A stretch of DNA of 64,000 nt from Thermoplasmata archaeon (GTDB lineage: Archaea > Thermoplasmatota > E2 > JACPAO01 > JAHFTW01), in the NCBI GenBank assembly GCA_023269235.1, contig JAHFTW010000004.1:120666-184665 (forward strand), in the 5' to 3' direction. The translations under genes and the position numbers were made by a program. Below, piece after piece: positions 26,611 through 35,931 of this stretch (the first letter of the stretch is position 1; the number at the start of each line of letters is the position of its first letter). Below the pieces are notes generated by a model that made no database searches, was not told the DNA's origin, and was given only the letters and a program-made list of their open reading frames with translations.

Positions 26611-27480
26611 TTACGGCTGGGGCTCGTAGTGGACGATGATGCCCACGACGACGTCGTTGCCGGCGGGCGGGGTGCCCGCGCTGGTGGAGACGACCGAGAG
26701 GTAGTACTGCTGGTCGCCCACGGTCGGCGCGAAGGCGGTGCCCTTCGTGGTCGTCGCGGTGGTGCCGTAGTTGCTGATGGACTTCCCGGCCGGGTCGCAG
26801 ATCTCGACGCTGCCTTTGCCCTTCGTGACCGTGGCCTCGACCCACTTGGTTCCGTCCTCGGTGGTGAACTTGCGGGGCTCCCAGAAGGTGCCGTCAATGA
26901 TGGCGACGGCCGTCGGGCCCGAGCAGTCCCCGGCGCTGTAGAGGCCGGGGGGGTTCTGGCCCTTGAACGCGTTGTGGCCGGGCGTGGTGATGAGGTCCAC
27001 GTACACCATGCTGTGCACCGTGGTGACGTCGCCGCGGACGTCGATGCCCGAGACCGTGACGTTGACGGGGCCCGCGCGGTCGAAGCTGTAGGTGACGGAG
27101 CGGAACGTGCCGGCGGAGAAGAGGACGCCCGGCGGGTAGGTGCGGTTGGCGTCTTGCACCGTGATGGCGATGGCCGAGAGGCCGTCCGCGTCAGGGTCCT
27201 TGGAGCCGACGGCGGAGAAGGTCAGGTTGCCCTTCGTGCGGGGGGTCTCCTGGATGAAGGTGACGTTCGACACGGCGCCCGTGCTGTTCGTGACCTTGAG
27301 GAGGATGATGGGGGGCAGGTTGGGCGTCACGTTGAGCGCCTTCGTCTGGGTCTTCGTCGTGTTGAGGGCCTTGCTGCTTGTGCCGCTCGTCGAGGACGAG
27401 CTGCTGCTAGAGCTGCCAGAGCATCCTGCAAGGAGCAGGGCGCCCACCATTACCACCGAAAGAACAAGCGTGCCACGCAT
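26611..27480 (-). CDS. Lipoprotein with PKD-like beta-sandwich region
   Basis: 289 residues. Lipoprotein signal VVMVGALLLAGC is followed by a Ser-rich linker (12 Ser of 15), a Thr/Lys spacer and a domain resembling PKD/Ig-like folds (FSAVGSKDPDADGLSAIAITVQD; FDRAGPVNVTVSGID). A second beta-rich domain lies at the C-terminus. ATG 27480 is chosen; the long frame upstream is antisense to valS. A TATA-like CTTTTTATCC (27507-27516) is centred ~32 nt upstream. The gene is followed by a pyrimidine-rich termination region. It is probably a cell-surface protein; function unknown. Confidence 0.78.
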   Translation of the reverse strand: MRGTLVLSVVMVGALLLAGCSGSSSSSSSSTSGTSSKALNTTKTQTKALNVTPNLPPIILLKVTNSTGAVSNVTFIQETPRTKGNLTFSAVGSKDPDADGLSAIAITVQDANRTYPPGVLFSAGTFRSVTYSFDRAGPVNVTVSGIDVRGDVTTVHSMVYVDLITTPGHNAFKGQNPPGLYSAGDCSGPTAVAIIDGTFWEPRKFTTEDGTKWVEATVTKGKGSVEICDPAGKSISNYGTTATTTKGTAFAPTVGDQQYYLSVVSTSAGTPPAGNDVVVGIIVHYEPQP

Positions 27481-27642
27481 GGTCGTCAGTCGGGGTGAGT
27501 CGGGGAGGATAAAAAGCTTGTTTGACGCGGACGTTGAACCATTGCCACCTGGGCGTCCACGAGAGGAATGGCCTCGCGCGGCCTGGGAACCTCCAGAGGG
27601 GCCTTCGCAACCCCCAAGAACCACCCCCCTGTGGGACGCGCG

Positions 27643-30108
27643 ATGACGGACCCGCCCGCCGCAGTCGCCCCGCCCCCCTCCCTGCCCAAGTGGTCGGTGG
27701 AGTTGGAGGCCCAGGTCGCGGCCGAGCTGGCCGCCCATCCCATCCCGTTCGTGGGTGACGGCAAGAAACCGGTGTGGTCCATCGACACGCCGCCTCCCTA
27801 CCCCAGCGGCAAGTGGCACATCGGCGCCGTCGCCGGCTACTCGCTCATCGACATGATCGCCCGTGCCAAGCGCATGGAGCGCAGCGACCAGGCCCCCGCC
27901 GGCTTCGACGTCCTGTTCCCCTGGGGCGTGGACCGCAACGGCGTGAACATCGAGTTCACGGTGGAGAAGAAGCACAACAAGCCGATGCAACTGTGGGCCA
28001 AGGAGATGGGCCCTGTCGCCGGCCGCGCCGCCTTCAACGAGGCCTGCGCCAAGGAGATTTCCGTCTTCTCGGACGACATGGTCCGCATCGCCCAACGCGT
28101 CGGCCTGAGCGCCGACTTCACCGGCCGCCTCACGTACGCCACGGACTCGCCGGAGTACCGCGCCTTCAGCCAGGCCTGCTTCCTCGACCTGTTCGCGAAG
28201 GGCCTCATCGTCGAGGACCTGCGCCCCAACTCCTACGACGCCAAGCTCGGCACCGCCATCGCCGACGCCGACATCACGTACGAGGAGCGCAAGACGCGCC
28301 TCAACCACGTCACCTGGACCATCGCCGAGACCGGCGAGGCCATTCAAGTGTCCACGACGCGCCCCGAGCTCATCTGTGCCTGCCGCGCCGTCCTCGTCCA
28401 CCCGGACAACGAGGCGACCAAACACCTCATCGGCAAGACCGCCGTCCTCCCCGTCGCCCGTGGCGCCGGCTTGCCCGCGCAGGTGCCCATCCGCGCGCAC
28501 CCCCACGTCAAGGCCGACTTCGGTTCCGGCATCATGATGGTCTGCTCGTTCGGCGACCAAGCCGACGTTGCCCTGTTCCGCGAGCTCAAGCTGGAACCCA
28601 TCGCCGCCATCGGCCTCGACGGCCGCATGACCGAGGCCGCCGGCCCCTACGCGGGCCTCAAGGTCGAGGAGGCGCGCAAGAAGCTCATCGAGGACCTGGA
28701 GGCCGCGGGCAAGATGGCGGGCCACGTCGTCGTGGACCAGAAGTTCCCCGTGTCGGAGCGCAGCAACGCCGCCGTCGAGGTCATCCTGCTCAAGGAGTGG
28801 TACGTCAAGCAGACGCACGCCACCGAGGAGCTGCGCCGCATCGCCGCAGAGATGGAGTTCCACCCGGCCAAGCACCGCCAGCTCCTCCTCGACTGGATCG
28901 ACACGGTCACGATTGACTGGCCCATCAGCCGCCGCCGCTGGTACCACACGGAGATTCCGCTCTGGCACATCGTGGACGCGGCCGGGGCGGAGACCGATGC
29001 CGTCGTCGTGCCCCCCTCGAGCCAGCAGCACCCTGTCTACTTCCGCCCGTGGCAGACGGCGCCGCCCGCCGGAAGCCGCGTCGTCCAGCGTTCCAGCCGC
29101 CAGGAACTCGGGGACCTTGCGGCCTACCTCGCCAAGCACGCGGGCCACACGGTCGTCGGCGAGACGAAAGTGTTCGACACCTGGATGGACTCCTCGGTCT
29201 CGAACCTCTACATCCTCCGGCAATTCCGCAACACGACCTGGGGCAAGGAGCACATCGTCTCGGTCCGCCCGCAGGGCCGCGACATCGTGCGCACCTGGCT
29301 CTACTACACGGCGCTCAAGACGCAGCTCCTGCGCGGCACGAAGGCGTTCCAGCATGCCTGGATCACCGGTCTCGGCATGGACAAGCAGGGCCGCAAGATG
29401 TCGAAGTCTCTGGGCAACGTCATCGACCCCGACGAGGTCGTGAAGAAGGTCGGCAGCGACGCGTTCCGCCTCTGGATCGCCGCCGAGTCCACCGTGGGCG
29501 ACGACTTCCGCATCAACGAGGAGAAGATCGCCGGCATGGGCAAGTTCCTGCAGAAACTCGCCAACGTCGCGGGCTTCGTCGGCCGATTCCCGCAACCGCC
29601 CACGCGCCCCGCCAAGCTCGCCGCCGCAGACGAATGGATCCTGGGCGAGCTCGACGCCGTCGTCGCCACGAGCGCCGCCGCGTACAAGGAGCTCGACTTC
29701 TTCACGCCCGCCAACGCGGTGCGCTCCTTCGTCTGGAACACCTTCGCGCCGCACTACCTCGAGATGGTCAAGGGCCGCGCCTACAACGGCGACGCCGCCG
29801 CGTGCTGGACCCTGCACCAGGTCGTCCGCACCGTCCTTCGGCTTCTCGCCCCGGTCGCGCCGTTCAGCAGCCACGCCTACACGAAGGCGGTGTACGGGGA
29901 GGAGGTCCACCGCGAGGGGTTCCCGGCCCCGCTCGGCCTCGCCGCCGACGCCAAGCTGACCGAGGCGGTCGTCGCGTTCAACTCCGACGTATGGAAGCGC
30001 AAGCAGGAGCAGGCGCTCAGCATGAATTCCCCCATCGCGGGCATCGCCCTCCCGGCGGCGCTGGAGCCGATGCGCGCCGAGCTCGTCGAGATGCACAAGC
30101 TGGCCTAG
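27643..30108 (+). CDS. valS: Valyl-tRNA synthetase
   Basis: Charges tRNA-Val; class Ia synthetase. 821 residues. The HIGH-equivalent PSGKWHIG is at residues 54-61. The CP1 editing domain includes STTRPELICACRAVLVHP, followed by PISRRRWYHTEIPLWH, FDTWMDSS and RPQGRDIVRTWLYYT, with KMSKS at 585-589. The helical anticodon-binding domain carries FVWNTFAPHYLEMVKGRAYN. The TPPPYPSG-type HIGH region and lack of a C-terminal coiled coil fit the archaeal ValRS branch. ATG 27643 is preferred over an in-frame ATG 75 nt upstream because it begins at the conserved N-terminus. LeuRS and IleRS are excluded by the DTWMDSS and RPQG motifs. Confidence 0.93.
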   Translation: MTDPPAAVAPPPSLPKWSVELEAQVAAELAAHPIPFVGDGKKPVWSIDTPPPYPSGKWHIGAVAGYSLIDMIARAKRMERSDQAPAGFDVLFPWGVDRNGVNIEFTVEKKHNKPMQLWAKEMGPVAGRAAFNEACAKEISVFSDDMVRIAQRVGLSADFTGRLTYATDSPEYRAFSQACFLDLFAKGLIVEDLRPNSYDAKLGTAIADADITYEERKTRLNHVTWTIAETGEAIQVSTTRPELICACRAVLVHPDNEATKHLIGKTAVLPVARGAGLPAQVPIRAHPHVKADFGSGIMMVCSFGDQADVALFRELKLEPIAAIGLDGRMTEAAGPYAGLKVEEARKKLIEDLEAAGKMAGHVVVDQKFPVSERSNAAVEVILLKEWYVKQTHATEELRRIAAEMEFHPAKHRQLLLDWIDTVTIDWPISRRRWYHTEIPLWHIVDAAGAETDAVVVPPSSQQHPVYFRPWQTAPPAGSRVVQRSSRQELGDLAAYLAKHAGHTVVGETKVFDTWMDSSVSNLYILRQFRNTTWGKEHIVSVRPQGRDIVRTWLYYTALKTQLLRGTKAFQHAWITGLGMDKQGRKMSKSLGNVIDPDEVVKKVGSDAFRLWIAAESTVGDDFRINEEKIAGMGKFLQKLANVAGFVGRFPQPPTRPAKLAAADEWILGELDAVVATSAAAYKELDFFTPANAVRSFVWNTFAPHYLEMVKGRAYNGDAAACWTLHQVVRTVLRLLAPVAPFSSHAYTKAVYGEEVHREGFPAPLGLAADAKLTEAVVAFNSDVWKRKQEQALSMNSPIAGIALPAALEPMRAELVEMHKLA

Positions 30109-30144
30109 GGTCGGCAAACGAGGAAACGCGCTCCCCCCCAGCCA

Positions 30145-30152
30145 TCTTTATC
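30145..30152 (+). promoter_or_regulatory. TATA-like box setting the start of the TerB-like gene
   Basis: CTTTATCA is centred 27 nt before GTG 30176 but only 18 nt before ATG 30167, so transcription would begin at or after the ATG. It favours the GTG as the true start. Confidence 0.5.
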
Positions 30153-30175
30153 AGGCGCCGGCCAGGATGGAGGCC

Positions 30176-30556
30176 GTGGCGTGGAGTCCCGACGCGGACC
30201 AGGCGCTGTTGTGCGTCGCCCTGCTTGCGCGGGACGCTGACGGAGTCGTGCACCCCGACGAGACTCGCTTCATCGCGGAACGGTTGCACGCCCCCAAGGA
30301 GCGGCTCGGGCTCGAAGGGGAGCTCGCGGCCGTGGGCATGCTTGCACGCGCGCTGCGCACAACGGGATTGGAGGGGACCGTCGCGATGCTCCGCAAGGCC
30401 CTCGAGCCCCGGGCGAACGAGGCGGTCGAACTGGCCTTCCGCGTGGCCCTGTCGGACCAGGACCTCGACCCCCGCGAGACGGCCCTCGTGGAGATGATGG
30501 CCGCGCAGTTCGGCCTCGGCCCCGACGCGCTTCAGGCGATCCTTCGCGCCGGCTGA
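30176..30556 (+). CDS. TerB-like helical protein
   Basis: About 126 residues, all helical, with two half-repeats each carrying an acidic 'D-x-DG...E' turn (ARDADGVVHPDETRFI and LSDQDLDPRETALVEMM), as in the TerB/tellurite-resistance fold. TerB-like domains bind divalent metals and often serve stress or membrane-linked systems; no other ter gene is near. The GTG start is chosen from the TATA position. The assignment is by pattern only. The EamA transporter follows after 26 nt and may be co-transcribed. Confidence 0.6.
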   Translation: MAWSPDADQALLCVALLARDADGVVHPDETRFIAERLHAPKERLGLEGELAAVGMLARALRTTGLEGTVAMLRKALEPRANEAVELAFRVALSDQDLDPRETALVEMMAAQFGLGPDALQAILRAG

Positions 30557-30582
30557 CACCGCCGCGCCGCATCGGAGCCGCT

Positions 30583-31509
30583 TTGGCCCGGCGCCGTTTG
30601 GCGAGTGCGTTGACGGACCGTCGCGCGGCGCAAGGCATCCTCTTCGCGTTCCTCGCGTACGCGAGCTGGGGTCTCCTGTCGCCGGTCGGCAAGCGCCTGC
30701 TGGAGGACTTCCACCCGATGGGCCTCAACGGGGTGCGCTTCGCCATCGCCACTGCCGTCTTCTTCCTCGCCACGGGCCCCACCGTCGTGCGCGACAGCCT
30801 GCGCCTCTTGCGCAACCGCGACGTGCTGTGGGTCAACCTGCTCGCCAATGTGAGCCTAAGCCTGTTCCTCTACAGCCTGACCACGCTGCCGGCGACGTTC
30901 GCCACGCTGGGCTTCTACACGGCGCCGCTCTGGACCGCCGCGCTCGCGCGCATGATGCTTGGGGAGCGCATGGGCTGGTCGTTCCTCCCCGCTGCCGTCG
31001 GCCTGCTCGCGGGCGGCTACCTCACCCTCTTCGGCCTCGCGGCGCCCGGGGACGGGTTCAGCATCGGGGGGCTCGGGTTGGCCGTCGCCTCCGCGGTCGT
31101 CTGGGGCTACTACACGGTCGTCCTCCGCCGCGCAGCCCCCGGGCTGCCCCTCAAGCCGCTCATGGGCGCCAGTTTCCTCTTCGGCACCGTCTACTTCCTC
31201 GGCCTTGCGCTCGTGCTGGAGGGGCCGCCCGCCGTCCTCCACCAGAGCGCCGCGACCTGGGGCTGGTTGGCGCTCCACGTCGCCTTCCCCAGCCTCGCCG
31301 CCTTCGCCCTCTTCAACGCCGCACTGCAACGCGCCCCCGCCGGCCCCGTCAACCTGCTCGTCGGCGCCGAGCTAGGCTTCACGGTCCTGTTCGCCTGGCT
31401 CCTCTTCGGCCAGGGCCTCGCCCTCGACCAGCTCGCGGGCCTGGTCATCGTGCTGGGCAGCGTCACGGCGTACCTTGCCGCGCGGTCCAAGGCCGCGCCG
31501 TCAGGCTGA
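30583..31509 (+). CDS. EamA/DMT-superfamily transporter
   Basis: 308-residue membrane protein with about ten transmembrane helices in two EamA repeats (first starting GILFAFLAYASWGLLSPVGKRLLEDF, second GGLGLAVASAVVWGYYTVVLRRAAPG). Such proteins export metabolites or take up small solutes; the substrate cannot be inferred. Only TTG codons are available near the N-terminus (30583, 30598, 30610); the first is used. It is convergent with the following acyltransferase gene, overlapping it by 9 nt. Confidence 0.85.
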   Translation: MARRRLASALTDRRAAQGILFAFLAYASWGLLSPVGKRLLEDFHPMGLNGVRFAIATAVFFLATGPTVVRDSLRLLRNRDVLWVNLLANVSLSLFLYSLTTLPATFATLGFYTAPLWTAALARMMLGERMGWSFLPAAVGLLAGGYLTLFGLAAPGDGFSIGGLGLAVASAVVWGYYTVVLRRAAPGLPLKPLMGASFLFGTVYFLGLALVLEGPPAVLHQSAATWGWLALHVAFPSLAAFALFNAALQRAPAGPVNLLVGAELGFTVLFAWLLFGQGLALDQLAGLVIVLGSVTAYLAARSKAAPSG

Positions 31510-32586
31510 AACAGAAGCGCGCCGACGGTCCATCCACGCCTTGCGCCACCGTTCGGCGGGGCGTTCGACGAGGATGTAGAGCAGGGTGCCGGCGAGAAGG
31601 CTCGCCGCGAATCCCAGAGCCGCGAATCTCCAGGGGTGGACCGTGCCGTTGAGCGCGTCGAACAGGACCACGAGGACGGGAAAATGGAGCAAGTAAACGC
31701 AGAAGCTCACGTCGCCCAGACGGAGCAAAGGGCGCAACTCGAGCACGCGACGCAGGCGCCCCGGGCTAGTGCAACCCAGCACGACCATGGCAAAGCCGGC
31801 GGCGGCCAATGGCCGGAGGAGCACGTGCTCCGTCCCCGACGGCGGAAGCAGCGTCGCCCACCGGTCGGGGACGATGGAGAAGGCTAGGAGCGCAACCAGG
31901 ACGAGCCCAAACCCGGCCCACAGACCAGGCTTGCGCACTTCCTGCGCGCGGGCGGCCGCGAGGCCCAGCGCGAAGTGGCCAATGAACCCGGGCAGCGTCG
32001 CGGCGCCGAAGAAGAGCCACGGGTCGCCGTCCCCGAACGGCCGGCCGTCCCCGTGCCCGAACGTCGCGAACCGGAAAGCCAAGCTCATGGCCAGGAAGGC
32101 CACGAGCCATGCTGGCCAGCGCGGGCCGCGAAACCGGCGGGCCATCCAGGGAAGGATAAGGTAGAAGTGCACCTCGACTGCCAACGTCCAGAACACCACG
32201 TTCAGGGTGGCCCAGGTCTCCGGCCGCAGATTCTGGAGGAACACTAGGTTCGTCGCGGCGAGCCACGGGTTGAAGCCCGGCGCGTCCCGCACGAGTGCCA
32301 CGACGACCGCCACCGCGGCGGCCGCGTAGTACGCAGGCCCGATGCGCAGGAACCGCTCCAGCCAGAACCGCCGCTTTGACGGCGGCGCTTCGGTGAAGAA
32401 ACGCGGCCCCAGGAGATACGCCGAGAGGACGAAGAACAGGTCCACGCCCAGCCAGCCGTAGGCCCCGACGGCCCCCAGGAGCGCTTTCTGCCCGTGAAGG
32501 ACCAGGAGCGCGTCGACATGGAACGCGACCACAGCGACGGCCGCCAGGCCTCGTAGGCTCTGCAGGCTCGGAACCCAGTTCCGCAC
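31501..32586 (-). CDS. Acyltransferase 3 family membrane protein (OafA-like)
   Basis: 361 residues, about ten transmembrane helices. Opens with SLQSLRGLAAVAVVAFHVDAL, where the catalytic-type His of acyltransferase 3 proteins sits, and GWLGVDLFFVLSAYLLGPRFF; VFWTLAVEVHFYLILP carries the conserved WTLxxE motif. Such enzymes O-acylate surface sugars or lipids. GTG 32586 starts directly before the first conserved block; upstream codons in the same frame run into the divergent gene. It is paired head-to-head with a second acyltransferase. Confidence 0.88.
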   Translation of the reverse strand: MRNWVPSLQSLRGLAAVAVVAFHVDALLVLHGQKALLGAVGAYGWLGVDLFFVLSAYLLGPRFFTEAPPSKRRFWLERFLRIGPAYYAAAAVAVVVALVRDAPGFNPWLAATNLVFLQNLRPETWATLNVVFWTLAVEVHFYLILPWMARRFRGPRWPAWLVAFLAMSLAFRFATFGHGDGRPFGDGDPWLFFGAATLPGFIGHFALGLAAARAQEVRKPGLWAGFGLVLVALLAFSIVPDRWATLLPPSGTEHVLLRPLAAAGFAMVVLGCTSPGRLRRVLELRPLLRLGDVSFCVYLLHFPVLVVLFDALNGTVHPWRFAALGFAASLLAGTLLYILVERPAERWRKAWMDRRRASVSA

Positions 32587-32648
32587 GGACCACGACAGCG
32601 GCCCGAAGGGGAAGAAAGTTGTGCGCTTGCAGTAGGGGCCGTGGCGGC

Positions 32649-32659
32649 GTCCTTTTTTG
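32649..32659 (+). promoter_or_regulatory. TATA-like box of second acyltransferase gene
   Basis: A six-T run within CCTTTTTTGC, centred 27 nt before GTG 32681, supports that start over TTG 32657, which lies inside the box. Confidence 0.5.
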
Positions 32660-32680
32660 CGCGGCCGCCGTCGCAGGCAT

Positions 32681-33835
32681 GTGACTGGGTCGGCGGGGCG
32701 CAACTTCGGCCTCGACCTCCTGCGCGCCCTTGCAATCCTCATCGTCTTGGCGAACCACCTGCTCCTCGGGATGCTGGCGTCCGCTTGGCCGATCCCCATT
32801 GAAGGTTGGGTGGCGCACCTCTCCACCTCCGCCATCCTGAGCATCGAGTGGCTCTTCGTCCTGAGCGGGTTCCTCATCGGCAACATGATGGTGCGCAGCT
32901 TCGAGGCCCCGGGCGGGTTCTGGGTCCGCGCCCGCTCGTTCTGGCTGCGCCGCTGGTTCCGCACGATGCCGAACTACTACCTGTTTCTCGGCCTCAATGC
33001 CTTCCTTCTTGTCTTCGGAATCGGGTCGGGTAGCTTCTCGCCCGACTACTTTGTCTTCGCGCAGAACCTCGTGCATGCGCAGCGCGTCCCCGAGTTCTAC
33101 AGCGAGGCATGGTCGCTTGCACTGGATGAGTGGTTCTACCTCGTGGCACCCCCGCTCGTAGGCCTCTTCGCCCTCCTGGCGCGCCGGTCTCTTCGCACAA
33201 GTTTTCTGATGGCCACCGCAGTCCTCATCCTGGTCCCGATGGCGCTGCGCGCCGTGGCCGTGCCGTCCGGCTATGCGGAGTGGGACCACACCATCCGGAA
33301 GGTCACCGTTATGCACCTTGACGCGACCGGCTGGGGCGTCCTGGCCGCGGTATTAAGCCGCTGGCACCCGGCGGGCTGGCGCGCGCGCCCAGGCTTCAAG
33401 GCCCTAGCCGGCCTCGCGCTCACCATCCTGGGAGTCTACGTCATCACGGGCCTCTACACGGATGGCTGGATTGTCACCCACCTCCCGCGCCTGGCCAACA
33501 GCCTGTCGCTCGGGGTGCTGCCGGCCGGCGCGTTCCTGGCGCTGCCGTGGATCACGGCGCTTCGCTGGAAGGGACTCGACCGTCCGGTGAGGTTCCTGAG
33601 CACCTACTCGTACTCGATCTACCTTTGCCACGTTCCGCTCCTCTACCTCGTGGTCCATGACCTGGGGGACGACCTGGCAACCGTGTCGCATGCGAGCTTG
33701 CTCGGACACGCCGTGCTGTGGGCCATCCTCGTTCTGGCGACGTCGGTGGCGGTCTACCACGCCTTCGAGAAACCCGTCTCGGACCTGCGAGAGCGGTTCA
33801 CGCGCAAAGTGGACGCGAACCCGTTCGCGACGTGA
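32681..33835 (+). CDS. Acyltransferase 3 family membrane protein (OafA-like), second copy
   Basis: 384 residues, about ten transmembrane helices, only distantly similar to its divergent neighbour. Conserved features: GLDLLRALAILIVLANHLLLG (His in helix 1), IEWLFVLSGFLIGNMM, RRWFRTMPNYYLFL and SEAWSLALDEWFYLVAP. It probably transfers acetyl or other acyl groups to surface glycans or lipids. GTG 32681 is chosen from the TATA position. Two acyltransferases beside three GT-C-like proteins suggest a cell-surface polymer modification block. Confidence 0.87.
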   Translation: MTGSAGRNFGLDLLRALAILIVLANHLLLGMLASAWPIPIEGWVAHLSTSAILSIEWLFVLSGFLIGNMMVRSFEAPGGFWVRARSFWLRRWFRTMPNYYLFLGLNAFLLVFGIGSGSFSPDYFVFAQNLVHAQRVPEFYSEAWSLALDEWFYLVAPPLVGLFALLARRSLRTSFLMATAVLILVPMALRAVAVPSGYAEWDHTIRKVTVMHLDATGWGVLAAVLSRWHPAGWRARPGFKALAGLALTILGVYVITGLYTDGWIVTHLPRLANSLSLGVLPAGAFLALPWITALRWKGLDRPVRFLSTYSYSIYLCHVPLLYLVVHDLGDDLATVSHASLLGHAVLWAILVLATSVAVYHAFEKPVSDLRERFTRKVDANPFAT

Positions 33836-33855
33836 GTGGGGGCGAGAAAGAGGGT

Positions 33856-35463
33856 CTAGGGCGCTTCGGCCGTAGACCACTCCACGGCGTCCTCGATACT
33901 CGCGAGCCCGGTCGTCGCGAAGGTCTGGACCAGGGCCCCGCTGGGCAGTCGGGCCTGGTGGAGGAGAATGGAGGGCCGCACGATGCGGACGTCCCCTTCC
34001 ATAGGGTGGCCTTCCAACACGATGACCCGCTTCACCCAGGCGGGAAATGGATGCGGTGGGTCGGGGCCGTCCCGGATGTTGGGGAAGTACGCCTTTGACA
34101 GGTTGAGTCCGTGGCCCTCGACGACCTGGTAGCTCCACGCGAGGTCCCTCGTGACGAACGGCTGGACCTGCCACGCGAGGTAAGCCGGGTGCTCTAGCTC
34201 GACCCAAGGGGCGCCATAGAACGTGAGGAGAGCCGTCTCGTTCGGCGGGAACGCGGCCTCCATGCCGGTCCACTGCGCGCCCCAGGCGAGTCCGGCGCGC
34301 TGGGCTTGGAGCCCGTCGGGCCACTCTGCCGGCCAAGCCGCGGGAAGGAGACAGACCCCGGCGATGAGGAAGGCGCCGCCGACCCGGAGTGGCTTCGGCA
34401 CGAGCGGGCCGCCCATCGCGGTCCAAGCTCCGCGAAGGACAAGGGCGCAGGCGATGGCCGCCGCAGGCACGAGGCCCATGAGGTAGCCGTCCGGGTTGAC
34501 GGGCTCCCCCGCGTAGACCAGGACGTAGAACGCAAGACCGGGGAGAAGCCACGCCGCGAGGAGCCAGGCCGACGATGGGCCGTCGCGCCGAGGCCGAGTC
34601 ACCCAGGCCCCGGCCGTGACGAGGCCGATCAGCAGGGTTGCCAGCAGGAACACGCCCTCGGCGTGGACGTCGGCTGCGAGCGTGGCGAGTCGGGCCTGCA
34701 CGGACGGCCAGCCGCCGGTCCACGCGGGGTCGGCGAGGATGAACGTGCGGGTCTGGAGCGCGGTACCGTAGGCGAACTCCGACCAGCCTCCTCCGGCAAC
34801 GAGGGCCGGGACTCCCCACATCAGGCTGGCGGCCGCGCCGGACCCGGCGGTCCACGCATGCGGACGCACACTGCGTCCAGCTCCCCAGAGGACAAGAGGG
34901 GCAAAGAGGACGAGGCTGGACGGGCGGATGCCGACGGCGACGCTGCCTGCCAGGCCCAAGAGCGACCAGGCCAGCGGCGAGGGCCGAATGCGCGCGCGCA
35001 GCGCGGCCAAGGCAAGGACGGCGCTGGAGGCGCCTTCCAGGGAGTACGAAAGGGGCGCGCTGCCGTTCGACAACGCCAAGGGGCTCGCGAGGACTAGCAT
35101 CGCAGCGCCCGCGGAGACCGTCGAGCCGAGGAAGTGGCGCGCAACGGCGTACGTGGCGAGCACCAGCACGGCGGAGGCGAGCACGGACACCCAGCTCAGC
35201 GCCTGGACGGGTCCGACCGCGAGGGCAGCCAATTTACCCAACCCGACGGTGAGCGGATAGTAGGGAGGATGAGGTCGGAACGAGGCAAAATCGTAGTCGA
35301 CGACGCCAGTGGCCAGGATGCCCGAATCCAGCGACGTCAGCCCCGGAGTCCGCAGGAGCCCGCGCGTCAAGAGCGCGGTGAGGCCGAGGGCCGCGACCAG
35401 GACGCGGTCAAGCCGTGTCCAAGTCGGCCGCTGCACGACTAGACAATATCGACGCGCCGCCAA
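33856..35463 (-). CDS. GT-C-like membrane glycosyltransferase
   Basis: About 535 residues with ten or more transmembrane helices and a C-terminal soluble part. The first extracytoplasmic loop contains DSGILATGVVDYDFASFRPHPPYYPLTVGLGKL. The DYD acidic motif and HP-x-YPL-LGKL pattern recur in the gene at 36060, so the two are paralogs related to DUF2723/PMT-type GT-C enzymes using polyprenyl-phosphate sugars. The start is uncertain: TTG 35463 lies 25 nt after TATATCTT (35484-35491), while GTG 35436 is nine codons downstream. The sugar and acceptor are unknown. Confidence 0.72.
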   Translation of the reverse strand: MAARRYCLVVQRPTWTRLDRVLVAALGLTALLTRGLLRTPGLTSLDSGILATGVVDYDFASFRPHPPYYPLTVGLGKLAALAVGPVQALSWVSVLASAVLVLATYAVARHFLGSTVSAGAAMLVLASPLALSNGSAPLSYSLEGASSAVLALAALRARIRPSPLAWSLLGLAGSVAVGIRPSSLVLFAPLVLWGAGRSVRPHAWTAGSGAAASLMWGVPALVAGGGWSEFAYGTALQTRTFILADPAWTGGWPSVQARLATLAADVHAEGVFLLATLLIGLVTAGAWVTRPRRDGPSSAWLLAAWLLPGLAFYVLVYAGEPVNPDGYLMGLVPAAAIACALVLRGAWTAMGGPLVPKPLRVGGAFLIAGVCLLPAAWPAEWPDGLQAQRAGLAWGAQWTGMEAAFPPNETALLTFYGAPWVELEHPAYLAWQVQPFVTRDLAWSYQVVEGHGLNLSKAYFPNIRDGPDPPHPFPAWVKRVIVLEGHPMEGDVRIVRPSILLHQARLPSGALVQTFATTGLASIEDAVEWSTAEAP

Positions 35464-35571
35464 AGCGGTTGCGGTGAGGACAGTATATCTTATTCCTGGC
35501 ACGAATTCTGAGCGACCGGCAATAAGAAATTAGGGGCGGGGAAAAAAGGGAAAACAGGTTTCAGGGGTCCT
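35464..35571. other. AT-rich intergenic segment with promoter and terminator
   Basis: Contains the minus-strand TATATCTT promoter of the GT-C-like gene (35484-35491) and, on the same strand, the T-runs TTTT and TTTTTT (35541-35556) that end the transcript of the upstream Cys-rich protein gene. No gene seen. Confidence 0.5.
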
Positions 35572-35922
35572 TCACGCGACACTTACGCAGTGAGTCTCAA
35601 TCGAGAGATCTCCAATCCCAGCGCATACTGCCAACAAGTGGTCGTTCGTTTGGAATGCAACAAACGCGTAGCACCAACCTCCGCCGGATCCGGCCACGGG
35701 TAGGCCACCGCCGTTGTAAGTGTAATAGTGGCCAACGCCCACGGCGGTTCCCCCGGGCTCACACTGGTCCATTGCACCATAGCACTCCGTATAACCCGGA
35801 TTGTAGACGTTCGCTGCGCATGCTCCAATGATGCCCGTTGGGTCAGCAGAAGCCGAAGGGATAAGCACGAAGCTCAGGCAGGTCAGTAAGATTCCTACGA
35901 TCAAGGTCCAAGTCTTTGTCAT
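35572..35922 (-). CDS. Small Cys-rich secreted protein
   Basis: 116 residues from ATG 35922: a Sec signal peptide (IVGILLTCLSFVLIPSASA) and a ~90-residue mature domain with six cysteines, Gly/Tyr-rich (HYYTYNGGG, AGSGGGWC), probably three disulfides. No family recognised. A Shine-Dalgarno GGGGTGA lies 4 nt before the ATG and partly overlaps a 24-bp palindrome. Codon use and local base composition are clearly more AT-rich than the surroundings, suggesting recent acquisition. It has its own terminator. Possible roles: bacteriocin-like or adhesive peptide, but nothing proves this. Confidence 0.72.
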   Translation of the reverse strand: MTKTWTLIVGILLTCLSFVLIPSASADPTGIIGACAANVYNPGYTECYGAMDQCEPGGTAVGVGHYYTYNGGGLPVAGSGGGWCYAFVAFQTNDHLLAVCAGIGDLSIETHCVSVA

Positions 35923-35931
35923 GATTTCACC

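Noticed and set aside
27481..30117. Upstream extension of the minus-strand lipoprotein frame across valS
   Set aside because: The extension is antisense to ValRS; the lipoprotein starts at its signal peptide (27480) with a TATA box just upstream.
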